A stretch of DNA of 64,000 nt from Fulvivirga ligni (GCF_021389935.1 NZ_CP089979.1:1407001-1471000); one strand, 5' to 3'. Shown: positions 1 to 8,951, numbered from the stretch's first letter. The notes: a model not told the origin generated them from the sequence alone. Numbers and translations are program-made.

Positions 1-1
1 T

Positions 2-1426
2 ATCAATGGCCAGCTTGTAGAGCCGGAGTCTGGAGAATATTTGGATAACTATAATCCTGCGGAAGGAAAAGTTTATAGTTTGATACCCGATTCTGATGAT
101 AGAGATGTGCAGAAGGCTGTAGTGGCAGCTAATGCAGCTTTTGACGGGTGGTCATCAATGCCCGTGTTGAAGCGTTCTGCTATCTTACTGAAGATCGCGG
201 ACTTTATTGATCGGGATCATGAAAAGCTGGCAAGGGCTGAATCTGATGATAATGGCAAACCTCTTTCCCTGGCATCTAGAGTAGATATTCCTAGGGCGAG
301 TAGTAATATGCGTTTCTACGCTACGGCTATCCAGCATTTTGCTTCGGAATCACATATGTCTGATGATCAGGCGCTCAACTATACTACACGCACGCCGGTA
401 GGGGTTGCAGGTTGTATCTCTCCCTGGAATCTGCCGCTTTATTTATTTACCTGGAAGGTGGCTCCGGCCCTGGCAGCTGGAAATACTGTGGTGGCTAAGC
501 CCTCGGAGATTACACCCATGACCGCGTATTTATTTTCCGAACTTTGTATAGAGGCCGGTTTGCCTGAAGGAGTACTGAATATAGTGCATGGCTTAGGGGC
601 CAAAGCTGGTCAGGCCATTGTGGAGCATCCTGATATTCCATTGATTTCTTTCACAGGAGGCACAACTACTGGTAAGCACATTGCCGCGACAGCTGCACCG
701 ATGTTCAAGAAAATGTCATTGGAGCTAGGAGGTAAAAACCCCAATATCATTTTTGATGACTGCGATTTTGATCAGGCCTTGAAGGTGTCCATTCATTCTT
801 CATTTGCTAACCAGGGACAGATATGCTTATGTGGTTCCAGGATATTTGTGCAGGAAGGCATATATGATAGGTTTGTTAGCCAATTTGTGGAAAGGGTGAA
901 GACGCTAAAAGTGGGTGATCCTCATGATGAGACAAGCAAGGTTGGAGCTGTTGTTTCAAAGCAGCATAAGGATAAAATATTATCATATATCAAATTAGCT
1001 CAGGATGAAGGTGGAGAAATCCTTTGTGGAGGACATCAGGTGAAAGTAGAAGGCAGATGTGAAGAAGGATATTTTATTGCCCCAACGGTGATCGTAGGCT
1101 TAGATGCTACTTGCCGTACTAACCAGGAGGAGATATTCGGCCCTGTGGTTACTATTATACCTTTTAAGGCGGAAGATGAAGTCATAGCTCTGGCCAACAG
1201 TACGGCCTACGGACTTTCTGCAACTATTTGGACAGATAATCTCAAACGAGCGCACAGAGTCTCTCATCAGATAAAAAGTGGAATAGTATGGGTAAATACC
1301 TGGCTTTTTAGAGATTTAAGAACTCCATTTGGAGGAATGAAGCAATCTGGTGTTGGCAGAGAGGGTGGAGAAGAGGCTTTGAGGTTTTTCACTGAGTCTA
1401 AGAATATTTGTATTGCCTTGAAATGA
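2..1426 (+). CDS. Aldehyde dehydrogenase (NAD(P)+-dependent), 5' end cut by the window
   Basis: The protein is an ALDH-superfamily enzyme that oxidises an aldehyde to its acid in the cytoplasm. The reading frame is open from base 2, so the true start lies outside; a TTG at 41 is only an internal codon (the residues before it read INGQLVEPESGEYL, as in ALDH N-termini). Visible motifs are PWNLPLYLFTWK, the NAD-binding FTGGTTTGKHI, the catalytic Glu in LELGGKNP and the catalytic Cys in NQGQICLCGSR, followed by EEIFGPVV and the C-terminal FGGMKQSGVGREGG. The sequence reminds me of the ALDH8 or 2-aminomuconic/2-hydroxymuconic semialdehyde dehydrogenase branch, which would place it in tryptophan or aromatic catabolism, but substrate assignment is inference. 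It is convergent with ndk, and the short gap has no clear terminator. Confidence 0.93.
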   Translation: MNGQLVEPESGEYLDNYNPAEGKVYSLIPDSDDRDVQKAVVAANAAFDGWSSMPVLKRSAILLKIADFIDRDHEKLARAESDDNGKPLSLASRVDIPRASSNMRFYATAIQHFASESHMSDDQALNYTTRTPVGVAGCISPWNLPLYLFTWKVAPALAAGNTVVAKPSEITPMTAYLFSELCIEAGLPEGVLNIVHGLGAKAGQAIVEHPDIPLISFTGGTTTGKHIAATAAPMFKKMSLELGGKNPNIIFDDCDFDQALKVSIHSSFANQGQICLCGSRIFVQEGIYDRFVSQFVERVKTLKVGDPHDETSKVGAVVSKQHKDKILSYIKLAQDEGGEILCGGHQVKVEGRCEEGYFIAPTVIVGLDATCRTNQEEIFGPVVTIIPFKAEDEVIALANSTAYGLSATIWTDNLKRAHRVSHQIKSGIVWVNTWLFRDLRTPFGGMKQSGVGREGGEEALRFFTESKNICIALK

Positions 1427-1503
1427 AAAAAGGTTATATCAGAGCAGCATTTTTGAACAGCCGCTTATGATATAACCTCTTAATAATTTTCGCAGTTGCT
1501 AGA

Positions 1504-1923
1504 TTAGAATTTTTCTACACCAGCAAAGAAGAAGCTTCCTTCTATTTCAGCGTTTTCGTCAGAGTCAGAACCATGGATAGCGTTAGCCTCGATAGATTCA
1601 GCGAAAATTGCTCTGATAGTTCCTTCAGCAGCTTCTTTAGGGTTAGTAGCACCGATAAGGGTTCTGAAATCTTCTACTGCGTTATCTTTTTCTAATATCA
1701 TAGGTACAATAGCGCCTGATGACATATAAGTAGTTAGGTCATTGTAGAAAGGTCTTTCTTTATGTACTTCATAAAACTGACCAGCTCTTTCTTTTGTAAG
1801 TAAAGCCTTTTTCATAGCTATAATTTTGAAGCCAGCTTCCTCGATCATTTTAATGATTGCTCCTGTGTTTCCAGCCGCTACAGCGTCAGGCTTTATCATT
1901 GTAAAGGTTCTTTTCCCTGCCAT
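1504..1923 (-). CDS. ndk: Nucleoside diphosphate kinase
   Basis: Ndk transfers the gamma phosphate of ATP to nucleoside diphosphates through a phosphohistidine, keeping NTP and dNTP pools balanced. The 139-residue protein begins [15 protein letters not shown] and carries the family signature [15 protein letters not shown] with the catalytic His near residue 117; this is the usual length. The frame stays open 26 codons further upstream (to 2001), but that extension is basic and unlike any Ndk, so I start at the ATG at 1923. A Bacteroidota-type -7 element on the minus strand (TAGCTTTG, 1958-1951) also lies inside that extension and supports the shorter start. It is divergent from the DHH phosphoesterase gene. 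Confidence 0.96.
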   Translation of the reverse strand: MAGKRTFTMIKPDAVAAGNTGAIIKMIEEAGFKIIAMKKALLTKERAGQFYEVHKERPFYNDLTTYMSSGAIVPMILEKDNAVEDFRTLIGATNPKEAAEGTIRAIFAESIEANAIHGSDSDENAEIEGSFFFAGVEKF

Positions 1924-2106
1924 AATATGTTTGATTTTATTGATTTTCCGCAAAGCTAAAAACAATCTGCTAATATATGCCCTCATGATTGTTAAAATCA
2001 TGTTTTATGATAATCGAACTAGCTGCTTTTGCTTATGAAGTATTTTATTATCAATTTTGCCGTTTATTAAAAATTAAACTGGCCATAATAGGCGGGGATA
2101 AAAGGA

Positions 2107-3135
2107 ATGCAGAATCTGGAAGCTTTTAAGACGCTAATCAGTACTCCTAAACGGGTGGTCATTACCATGCACCATAAACCCGATGCTGATGCGCTTGGCT
2201 CCTCTTTGGGGTTAGCAGAGTATTTGAAGATGAAGGGGCATGAGGTAACTGTGGTTTCGCCTACTGATTATGCTAACTTTTTAAGTTGGATGCACGGGAA
2301 TGACGAGGTGCTGGTTTATAATGAAGGGAATGAGGATAAAACTCATGCCATAATAGATGAGGCTGATATGATCTTCTGCCTTGATTTTTCTAACCTAAGC
2401 AGAATAAACGAGCTGGGAGAGAAAGTAAGAGAGGCTACTTGTACTAAGGTGCTCATAGATCATCATTTGGAGCCTGAAGATTTTGCCGACTTCCAGCTTT
2501 GGACTACAGAGGCTGCTGCTACAGCAGAGTTGGTTTATGATCTAATCTGCATGCTAGGTGATAAGGAAATGATCAATAGAGACATTGCTGAAGCTCTGTA
2601 TGCCGGAATCATGACCGATACAGGCAACTTCAAGCACTCAAACACCACCAAACATGTTTTTGTAGTGTGCGGAGAGCTGGCTGCCATAGGAGCAGACATT
2701 TCCAAGGTTGCCAAACTTGTTTATGATACCAATAGCCTTGATAAAGTTAAGTTTTTAGGTTTTGCCTTAAATGAAAGACTCAAGGTGGTGCAAGAATATC
2801 ACACCGCATATTTTGCGATTTCCGCAGAAGACCTCAAGCAATTTAATTCTAAAACAGGAGATACCGAAGGCCTGGTAAACTATGCTCTTTCCATTGAAGG
2901 GATTAAGTTTGCAGCGCTGCTTATCGATAGAACTGAGGCCGTAAAGATGTCATTCAGATCTGTTGGTGATTTTTCTGTGAATGAATTTGCTCGTAAGAAT
3001 TTTGAAGGAGGAGGGCATAAAAATGCCGCTGGGGGTAAATCTGACCTTACGCTGGAGGAAACGGTAGATAAATTTGAAAAACTATTAGACGAATATAAAA
3101 ACCAATTAAGTAACCCAATAAAAACATACGCTTAG
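2107..3135 (+). CDS. DHH/DHHA1 phosphoesterase, NrnA-like oligoribonuclease/pAp phosphatase
   Basis: Proteins of this family degrade nanoRNA (2-5 nt) and often dephosphorylate pAp, using two Mn ions. The DHH domain shows HHKPDADALGSSLG (residues 22-35), the CLDFSNLSRI stretch near 91-100, LIDHH at 116-120 and DTGNFKHS from 171; the DHHA1 domain ends with GGGHKNAAGG near residue 300. Length (342) is normal for NrnA. The stop is two bases before the FKBP lipoprotein start, and rdgB and udk follow, so these four genes probably form one transcript dealing with nucleotides and protein folding. Distinction from c-di-AMP phosphodiesterase activity cannot be made from sequence alone. Confidence 0.9.
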   Translation: MQNLEAFKTLISTPKRVVITMHHKPDADALGSSLGLAEYLKMKGHEVTVVSPTDYANFLSWMHGNDEVLVYNEGNEDKTHAIIDEADMIFCLDFSNLSRINELGEKVREATCTKVLIDHHLEPEDFADFQLWTTEAAATAELVYDLICMLGDKEMINRDIAEALYAGIMTDTGNFKHSNTTKHVFVVCGELAAIGADISKVAKLVYDTNSLDKVKFLGFALNERLKVVQEYHTAYFAISAEDLKQFNSKTGDTEGLVNYALSIEGIKFAALLIDRTEAVKMSFRSVGDFSVNEFARKNFEGGGHKNAAGGKSDLTLEETVDKFEKLLDEYKNQLSNPIKTYA

Positions 3136-3137
3136 TA

Positions 3138-4097
3138 ATGATTAATAGAATAAACATATTGTTGTTGTTGACTTTTGTAGTGCTAGTTCAAGCTTGTGGA
3201 CAAAAGGAAAAGCAAACGTCATCTGGCTTAAAGTATACTCTTTTAAGAGAAGGTGACGGTGAGGCAATTAAAGATAGCTCATTCATGGTGCTTAATATGA
3301 CCTACAAGGATAATAATGACTCTGTATGGATGACTACTGCCGAAAAAGGCATTCCTGCTGTTGTTCCTAAAAATGACTCTGTTTGGGCTGCAAGTGATGG
3401 CAGTATCGAGCAGATTTTCAATGACCTTCGTATTGGTGATAGTGTAACATTCGAAATTGCGACGGCTGATTTCTTTGCTAATAGCGTGAAATCTCCAGTT
3501 CCTCCAATGGTAGATAAAGAAGGTACATTAACTTTCAACATCGGTGTGGCTGATGCAATGAATCAGGAAGAGTTCATGGCTTGGAGAGAAGACATGATGA
3601 AAAAGCAGCAGCAAAAAATGGAAGCTGAGGCTGAAGAGCAGTTAGAGGCTGACAAGAAAACGATCGAAGAGTACCTTGCTGAAAATAATATTGAAGCTCA
3701 AAGTACTGAGTCTGGTCTTTACTATGTAATTACAGAAGAAGGAACAGGAGAGTCTCCACAAGACGGTGATATGGTAGAAGTAGCTTATGCTGGTCATGTA
3801 CTGGATGGAGCTTACTTTGATACTAGCATTGAGTCTGTAGCTAAAGAGCAGGATATGTATAATGAAAATAGACCTGGTGGTTATGTTCCTTATGCTTTCC
3901 CATTAGGAAGAGGTAGAGTAATCAGAGGATGGGATGAAGGTGTGGCACTACTTAAAAAAGGAAGTAAAGCTACATTATACGTTCCTTCTGGTATGGCTTA
4001 TGGCCCAAGAAAAAGAAGTGATGTAATCACTGAAAATTCTATCCTTGTTTTTGATGTAGAGCTTGTAGACTTTACTCCTGCAGGAGAGAAAAAATAA
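3138..4097 (+). CDS. FKBP-type peptidyl-prolyl isomerase lipoprotein (two FKBP-like halves)
   Basis: This is a predicted lipoprotein: the N-terminus is a hydrophobic signal ending in VQAC, with the lipid Cys at residue 20. The C-terminal half (about 185-315) is a canonical FKBP domain, with GDMVEVAYAGHVLDGAYFDTS, PFLG-like FPLGRGRVIRGWDEG and ATLYVPSGMAYGPR. The N-terminal half (about 28-135) also starts SGLKYTLLREGDG and ends in a motif like DLRIGDSVTFEI, so it looks like a second, degenerate FKBP unit. A charged helix (about 145-180, KKQQQKMEAEAEEQLEADKK) links them. Related lipoprotein isomerases in gliding Bacteroidota include GldI; I do not claim that identity. Role inferred: prolyl isomerisation/chaperoning in the periplasm or at the outer membrane. 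Confidence 0.88.
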   Translation: MINRINILLLLTFVVLVQACGQKEKQTSSGLKYTLLREGDGEAIKDSSFMVLNMTYKDNNDSVWMTTAEKGIPAVVPKNDSVWAASDGSIEQIFNDLRIGDSVTFEIATADFFANSVKSPVPPMVDKEGTLTFNIGVADAMNQEEFMAWREDMMKKQQQKMEAEAEEQLEADKKTIEEYLAENNIEAQSTESGLYYVITEEGTGESPQDGDMVEVAYAGHVLDGAYFDTSIESVAKEQDMYNENRPGGYVPYAFPLGRGRVIRGWDEGVALLKKGSKATLYVPSGMAYGPRKRSDVITENSILVFDVELVDFTPAGEKK

Positions 4098-4125
4098 AAC
4101 TTAAATTATTGAGCTATTGAGTAAG

Positions 4126-4707
4126 ATGAAAATCTGCTTTGCTACAAATAATAAAAATAAACTTGAGGAGGTTCAACAAATGTTGCCTCCTCATTTTGAA
4201 TTAGTATCTCTGGAGGAAATAGGCTGCACAGAAGAGCTTAGAGAAGACCAGAATACACTGGAAGGAAACTCCAGACAGAAAGCAGAATATGTATATAAAA
4301 CCTTTGGTGTACCATGTTTTGCTGATGATACAGGGCTTGAAGTAGAAGCCATCAATGGTGAACCAGGCGTACTTTCTGCAAGATATGCTGGTAATGAAAG
4401 GAATAATGAGGCTAACATGGCACTGCTCCTTTCAAAACTTGATGGGCAGAGCAATAGAAAAGCTCAATTTAGAACCGTAATCACATTCATTACCCCTTCA
4501 GAAGATATTCAGTTTGAAGGTGTTGTGAAAGGTGAGATCATCAAAGAAAAAGCGGGAGATAGAGGTTTTGGATATGATCCTTTATTTATCCCTGAAGGCT
4601 ATTCGGAAACATTTGCTCAAATGAGTATGAATGTGAAAAACGAAATCAGCCATAGAGCGAGAGCTTTTAATCAACTAGTAAAATATTTATCATCAAAAAA
4701 ATCTTAG
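4126..4707 (+). CDS. rdgB: Non-canonical purine NTP pyrophosphatase (RdgB/HAM1)
   Basis: The enzyme hydrolyses ITP, dITP and XTP to monophosphates so deaminated purines are not incorporated into DNA or RNA. The start MKICFATNNKNKLEEV contains the family's substrate loop; FADDTGLEVEAINGEPG and the later DRGFGYDPLFIPEGY and SHRARAF are all diagnostic. Length, 193 residues, is normal. A TTG three codons upstream (4117) could also start it, but the ATG at 4126 matches family N-termini. It sits between the FKBP lipoprotein and uridine kinase, four bases before the latter's GTG, which supports co-transcription and probably coupled translation. Confidence 0.95.
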   Translation: MKICFATNNKNKLEEVQQMLPPHFELVSLEEIGCTEELREDQNTLEGNSRQKAEYVYKTFGVPCFADDTGLEVEAINGEPGVLSARYAGNERNNEANMALLLSKLDGQSNRKAQFRTVITFITPSEDIQFEGVVKGEIIKEKAGDRGFGYDPLFIPEGYSETFAQMSMNVKNEISHRARAFNQLVKYLSSKKS

Positions 4708-4711
4708 TGAA

Positions 4712-5338
4712 GTGAATCCTTTTATTATAGGCATTACAGGTGGAAGTGGGTCTGGTAAAACACTATTTTTAAATAGCTTATTGCACCAGTTTGATAGTAA
4801 AGATATATGCCTCATATCTCAGGATAATTATTACTTACCAAGAGAACAGCAGCCATTAGATGAGAATGGTGTGAAAAATTTTGACACCCCTGCTTCTATA
4901 GATGCGCATGCTTTTGCTGCTGATATTAGAAAGATTAAATCTGGAGAGTCTTTCGAAAGAGAAGAATATACCTTTAATAACCCGGCGGTTACTCCTAAGA
5001 AACTGAAGTTTAACGCTTCTCCTATTGTAGTGATTGAAGGCTTATTTGTGATGTATTACAAAGAGGTAAGGGACCTTTTAGACCTTAAGCTTTTTATATC
5101 TGCAAAGGACCACATCAAATTAAAAAGACGAATTATTCGTGATAAAATTGAAAGAGGATACGATCTTGACGATGTTTTATACAGATTCGAGAAACACGTG
5201 ATGCCTACTTTTGAAAAGTACCTTGAGCCATTAAAAGATGATGCGGATTTGATAATTCCTAATAACAAGAATTTTGACAACGCTCTCGAAGTGCTCTCTG
5301 GTTTCTTCAAGACCAAACTTAATGACGCTCATACTTGA
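4712..5338 (+). CDS. udk: Uridine kinase
   Basis: Udk phosphorylates uridine and cytidine to UMP and CMP in pyrimidine salvage. The Walker A loop GGSGSGKT is at residues 10-17, followed by SQDNYYLPR with the family's DNYY signature, FDTPASID, and the lid region RRIIRDKIERGYDLDDV. Length is 208 residues. The start codon is GTG at 4712, four bases after the rdgB stop; no ATG gives a complete P-loop. It is the last gene of the nrnA-FKBP-rdgB-udk run: a promoter for the next gene overlaps its 3' end. Confidence 0.94.
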   Translation: MNPFIIGITGGSGSGKTLFLNSLLHQFDSKDICLISQDNYYLPREQQPLDENGVKNFDTPASIDAHAFAADIRKIKSGESFEREEYTFNNPAVTPKKLKFNASPIVVIEGLFVMYYKEVRDLLDLKLFISAKDHIKLKRRIIRDKIERGYDLDDVLYRFEKHVMPTFEKYLEPLKDDADLIIPNNKNFDNALEVLSGFFKTKLNDAHT

Positions 5339-5364
5339 TTTAATGGTGAATATCACTACATTTG
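5334..5364 (+). promoter_or_regulatory. Bacteroidota-type promoter before the small exported protein and secDF
   Basis: CTTG at 5334-5337 (one mismatch from the -33 TTTG consensus) is followed after exactly 19 bases by TACATTTG at 5357-5364, a full match to the -7 TAnnTTTG consensus of Bacteroidota housekeeping promoters. The expected transcript would start only a few bases before the ATG at 5377, giving a very short leader. It overlaps the end of udk. Confidence 0.6.
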
Positions 5365-5376
5365 TAGGCCTTTAAG

Positions 5377-5760
5377 ATGCGTAATCATATAACTATACGG
5401 AAATTCAAGCACACCATTGGTCTTTGCATTGGTGTTTTAGCGGCTCTGGTAATCCTTACGTCAGAGACTTGCTACTATAGTTATATGGCCAGCTACAGCC
5501 TGGCTACATCAGGCAAGGATACCACTATAGATATTAAGCATGATAATAAAGATGATAGTAATGATCATGCTATACTCTCTATAAGTAAAGATGCGGTATC
5601 CTCAGTGGCCCACATGAACATTACTCAGGCCCTCCATTTTATTACTGAGATCTACTCTGGTAGCTCAGAAGATGTGGTAGAGATTCCTGAGAATATACCT
5701 GATTTTAATACTTACTTTAAGACTTTATTTCGGCTCATTATATCGCCGAATGCTCCCTAA
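5377..5760 (+). CDS. Small exported/membrane protein upstream of secDF (possible secretion-monitoring arrest peptide)
   Basis: I do not recognise a family. The 127-residue product has a basic N-terminus (MRNHITIRKFKH), a hydrophobic stretch at about 13-32 that would serve as signal sequence or anchor, a polar middle rich in Asp, Ser and Lys (about 48-68), and a C-terminus reading FKTLFRLIISPNAP, i.e. two prolines in the last five residues. It has its own promoter and is followed by 114 bases with two stem-loops and then secDF. Size, export signal, position and proline-containing end all resemble SecM, VemP and related arrest peptides that sense Sec activity and control the downstream sec gene. 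This is inference from layout; an ordinary periplasmic protein is the alternative. Confidence 0.75.
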   Translation: MRNHITIRKFKHTIGLCIGVLAALVILTSETCYYSYMASYSLATSGKDTTIDIKHDNKDDSNDHAILSISKDAVSSVAHMNITQALHFITEIYSGSSEDVVEIPENIPDFNTYFKTLFRLIISPNAP

Positions 5761-5782
5761 CGGATTACTCTAGTCCTATTAT

Positions 5783-5825
5783 TTCAATATTTTCATATTG
5801 AACCATATCCCCTTTGCACAAAGGG
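5783..5825 (+). promoter_or_regulatory. Two tandem RNA stem-loops in the secDF leader
   Basis: Hairpin 1 is TTCAATAT (5783-5790), loop TTTC, ATATTGAA (5795-5802), a perfect 8-bp stem. Hairpin 2 is CCCTTTG next to CAAAGGG (5810-5825), with real pairing of about 5-6 bp. CCTTTG of hairpin 2 could alternatively pair with CAAAGG at 5883-5888, inside codons 3-5 of secDF, so mutually exclusive folding that masks the secDF start is possible. A weak T-run at 5834-5838 means a partial terminator is the competing reading. Confidence 0.5.
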
Positions 5826-5874
5826 AACATATAACTTTTTAATTAAGCTTACTTAACAACAAACAATTAATACA

Positions 5875-8800
5875 ATGCGAAACAAAGGTGCGGTTATTGT
5901 TTTAACCATAGTAGTAACGTTGCTTTGTATCTATTACCTGTCGTTTACTTTCGTTTCTAGAAATATTCAGCAGGATGCGGTACAGTTTGCAACCGAGGAG
6001 TCAGGGGTGGTTGACCTGGGTAAAAAACAAGCCTATTTAGATTCAGTTTATAATATTCCTGTATACAATCTATTTGGAATAGAATATACTTACAAAGAAG
6101 TAAAAGATACAGAGCTTAGCTTAGGTCTTGACCTTCAAGGTGGTATGCACGTTACTCTTGAAGTATCTCCTATTGACATTATAAAAGGTCTTAGCGGAAA
6201 TAGTAAAGATCCTGCTTTCCTTTCTGCTATTGAGAAAGCTCAACAAAAGCAAAAAGAGAGTACAGAGCAATTTGCTGACCTTTTCATAGAGTCTTATCAT
6301 GAAACTACTGAGAAGCCTTTAGCAAACATATTTGCTACTGCTGCTAACAGAAGCAGAATTAGCCGTAGTGATAGCGATGACGCTGTTATGAAAGTTATTA
6401 AAGATGAGATTGATGATGCTATTGACAGATCATTTATCATCTTAAGAACTCGTTTAGATGAGTTTGGTACTTCTCAGCCTAACATCCAGAAATTAGAAGA
6501 TCAAGGTAGAATCCAAATCGAAATACCTGGTGCTGATAACCCTGAGAGAGTTAGAAAATTATTACAAGGTGTTGCTAAGTTAGAGTTCTGGGAAGTAGCT
6601 CAGCCAACTGATATCAACAATGCCTTATTTGCCATTAACGACATGCTTGTTAACGAGCAAAAGGCAAAAGCTTCTTTAAAAGAAGATGGAACAGCTGCTA
6701 CTGAAGAAGTTGCAGAGCAAGAAGAAGATTTAAGCTCAGCTTTATCTACTGAGGGAGATTCTACAGATGAGGCTTCAAGTCTAGATTCAGCGCTTTCAGG
6801 TGCTAACGATTCTACAGCTACAGAGGCAGATTCTCTTTCAAACAGAATGTCGCCATTATTTGAGTTAGCTACTGGTCCATTAACATATGATGTGAGAGAT
6901 ACTACAGTAATTGGTTCTATTCTTAGAAGGGCAGATGTTCAGGGATTACTTCCAAGATCAGTGAAGCCACTTTGGGCTGTAAAACCTTTTGTTGATGAGC
7001 AAACTGACCAAGAAATGCTTCAGTTGTATTTCGTTCAAGCCGGACGTGGTGGTGCTGCAAGACTTACAGGTGAAGTGATTACAGATGCACGTCAAGAACT
7101 TGACCAATACAGCAGGCCAGCTATAAGCATGCAGATGAATGCTTTAGGTACTAGAGTTTGGGCTAAAATGACGGCAGAAGCTTCTAGCAAAACACCTCAA
7201 GGTAGAATTGCTATCGTACTTGATAATTTAGTGTATTCTGCACCTTTCGTAAACGGTGAGATTCCTAATGGTAACTCTCAGATCACTGGTAGCTTCACTA
7301 TGGATGAGGCTAAAGATTTGGCGAATATATTAAAAGCTGGTTCTCTTCCTGCTCCTACAAGAATTGTAGAGGAGGCTATCGTAGGACCAACTCTTGGAGA
7401 GGTGGCGCGTAATCAGGGTATCCTTTCTATGTTAGCTGGTCTTGCAGTGGTAGTGATCTTCATGATCGGATACTATGCTAAGGGTGGTTTAGTAGCTAAC
7501 ATTGCGCTGGTATTCAATATCTTCTTTATCCTAGGTATCTTGGCTCAGCTTCAGTCTGCGCTTACCTTACCAGGTATTGCAGGTATCGTACTTACCATTG
7601 GTATGTCGATAGATGCTAACGTACTTATCTTCGAAAGAATAAGAGAAGAAATGAGAAATGGCGTGAAGCTTAAAGCTGCTATTTCTGCGGGTTATAGTAA
7701 GGCATTTAGCTCTATTGTGGATGCTAACGTAACCACCGCTTTAACGGCGATCATTCTTTATGCTTTAGGACAAGGACCAATTAAAGGTTTCGCTATTACC
7801 TTAATGATAGGTATTGCTTGTTCATTCTTTACTGCGGTATTCATTACCAGAGTAATTGTAGAATGGTGGACTAAGAAGGGTGATGAGAGCAATATTTCTT
7901 TCCAAACTCCTTTCTCTAAAAACTTGCTTTCTAACTTCAATATCGATTTCATGGGTAAGAGAAGAATGGCTTACATGATCTCTTCTGTGATTATCGTTAT
8001 AGGTATGGCTTTGGTTTTCATCAACGGATTAAACCTTGGTGTTGATTTCGAAGGAGGTAGATCTTATATCGTAGAGTTTAAAGATCCTATTGTAGCTACA
8101 GACATGAAAGTTTCGTTAAGCAATAGCTTAGGCGAAGGTGGTACAGAGGTGAAAAACTTTGGTAGCAATAACATAGTGAAAGTAACTACTTCTTATTTGG
8201 TAAATGATGAGTCTGATGAGGCTGATGCACAAGTGCAACAGGCTGTGATTTCAGGTATAGAGTCATTTACAGGTAAGTCATATGTAGCTGAAGGTTCTAG
8301 AGTAGATAGTGAGCATTTCACAATTTCAGGATCTTCTAAAGTGGGTGCTACCATTGCTGATGATATTAAAGACTCTTCTTTTGAGGCTGGTATTTTCGCC
8401 ATCATCGCTATCTTTATCTATATCTTAATCAGATTTAGAAAGTGGCAGTTCAGTACAGGTGCTATCATCGCATTGGTTCATGATAGTTTATTTGTATTCT
8501 CTGCTTTCGGTATAGCTGGTGTGTTAGGTGTTAAATTTGAAATAGATCAGGTCTTCGTGGCAGCCCTACTTACTATTATAGGTTATTCCATAAACGATAC
8601 CGTGGTAGTATTTGATAGAATTAGAGAGTACTTAAACTTGGGTACTGGCAGAGAAAGATTGAAGGTATTTAACTCGGCTATCAATAGTACTATGAACAGA
8701 ACGATTATGACCTCATTCACTACTTTGATAGTGGTTCTTATCCTATTCATTTTCGGTGGAGAGGTATTAAGAGGATTCTCTTTCGCTCTATTAGTGGGTA

Positions 8801-8877
8801 TCGTAGTAGGTACTTATTCTTCAATATTTATAGCTTCTCCGGTAGTTGTAGATCTTGATAAGAAAATGATAGAATAG
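5875..8877 (+). CDS. secDF: Fused protein translocase subunits SecD-SecF
   Basis: SecDF uses the proton gradient to pull exported proteins through SecYEG at the inner membrane. One 1000-residue chain holds SecD and then SecF, as is usual in Bacteroidota. SecD shows LGLDLQGGMHVTLEV (83-97), the P1 region with FGTSQPNIQKLEDQGRIQIE, and a transmembrane block ending IGMSIDANVLIFERIREE. SecF begins near residue 690 (FMGKRRMAYMISS), with LGVDFEGGRSYIVEF and the matching IIGYSINDTVVVFDRIREY. Between the P1 halves is a low-complexity insert rich in Ser, Asp, Glu and Ala (about 270-325). The 114-base leader with stem-loops and the small exported protein before it suggest post-transcriptional control. 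A strong terminator follows. Confidence 0.98.
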   Translation: MRNKGAVIVLTIVVTLLCIYYLSFTFVSRNIQQDAVQFATEESGVVDLGKKQAYLDSVYNIPVYNLFGIEYTYKEVKDTELSLGLDLQGGMHVTLEVSPIDIIKGLSGNSKDPAFLSAIEKAQQKQKESTEQFADLFIESYHETTEKPLANIFATAANRSRISRSDSDDAVMKVIKDEIDDAIDRSFIILRTRLDEFGTSQPNIQKLEDQGRIQIEIPGADNPERVRKLLQGVAKLEFWEVAQPTDINNALFAINDMLVNEQKAKASLKEDGTAATEEVAEQEEDLSSALSTEGDSTDEASSLDSALSGANDSTATEADSLSNRMSPLFELATGPLTYDVRDTTVIGSILRRADVQGLLPRSVKPLWAVKPFVDEQTDQEMLQLYFVQAGRGGAARLTGEVITDARQELDQYSRPAISMQMNALGTRVWAKMTAEASSKTPQGRIAIVLDNLVYSAPFVNGEIPNGNSQITGSFTMDEAKDLANILKAGSLPAPTRIVEEAIVGPTLGEVARNQGILSMLAGLAVVVIFMIGYYAKGGLVANIALVFNIFFILGILAQLQSALTLPGIAGIVLTIGMSIDANVLIFERIREEMRNGVKLKAAISAGYSKAFSSIVDANVTTALTAIILYALGQGPIKGFAITLMIGIACSFFTAVFITRVIVEWWTKKGDESNISFQTPFSKNLLSNFNIDFMGKRRMAYMISSVIIVIGMALVFINGLNLGVDFEGGRSYIVEFKDPIVATDMKVSLSNSLGEGGTEVKNFGSNNIVKVTTSYLVNDESDEADAQVQQAVISGIESFTGKSYVAEGSRVDSEHFTISGSSKVGATIADDIKDSSFEAGIFAIIAIFIYILIRFRKWQFSTGAIIALVHDSLFVFSAFGIAGVLGVKFEIDQVFVAALLTIIGYSINDTVVVFDRIREYLNLGTGRERLKVFNSAINSTMNRTIMTSFTTLIVVLILFIFGGEVLRGFSFALLVGIVVGTYSSIFIASPVVVDLDKKMIE

Positions 8878-8917
8878 AAATCAAAAAACTGGTTATAGTT
8901 TAATAACCAAAAAGTTA

Positions 8918-8951
8918 AGCAGTAATTATTCCTATAATTACTGCTTTTTTT
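8918..8951 (+). terminator. Rho-independent terminator after secDF
   Basis: An 11-bp perfect stem, AGCAGTAATTA (8918-8928) with TAATTACTGCT (8935-8945), has a 6-base loop and is followed by a run of T. A smaller hairpin, GGTTAT/ATAACC (8891-8908), lies just before it. Confidence 0.9.

Noticed and set aside
1924-2001. N-terminal extension of Ndk by 26 residues
   Set aside because: The extension is basic and unlike the family; the ATG at 1923 gives the standard N-terminus.
1826-2038. Open frame on the plus strand opposite the ndk start (70 codons)
   Set aside because: It lies antisense to ndk and its leader, and the product has no known character.
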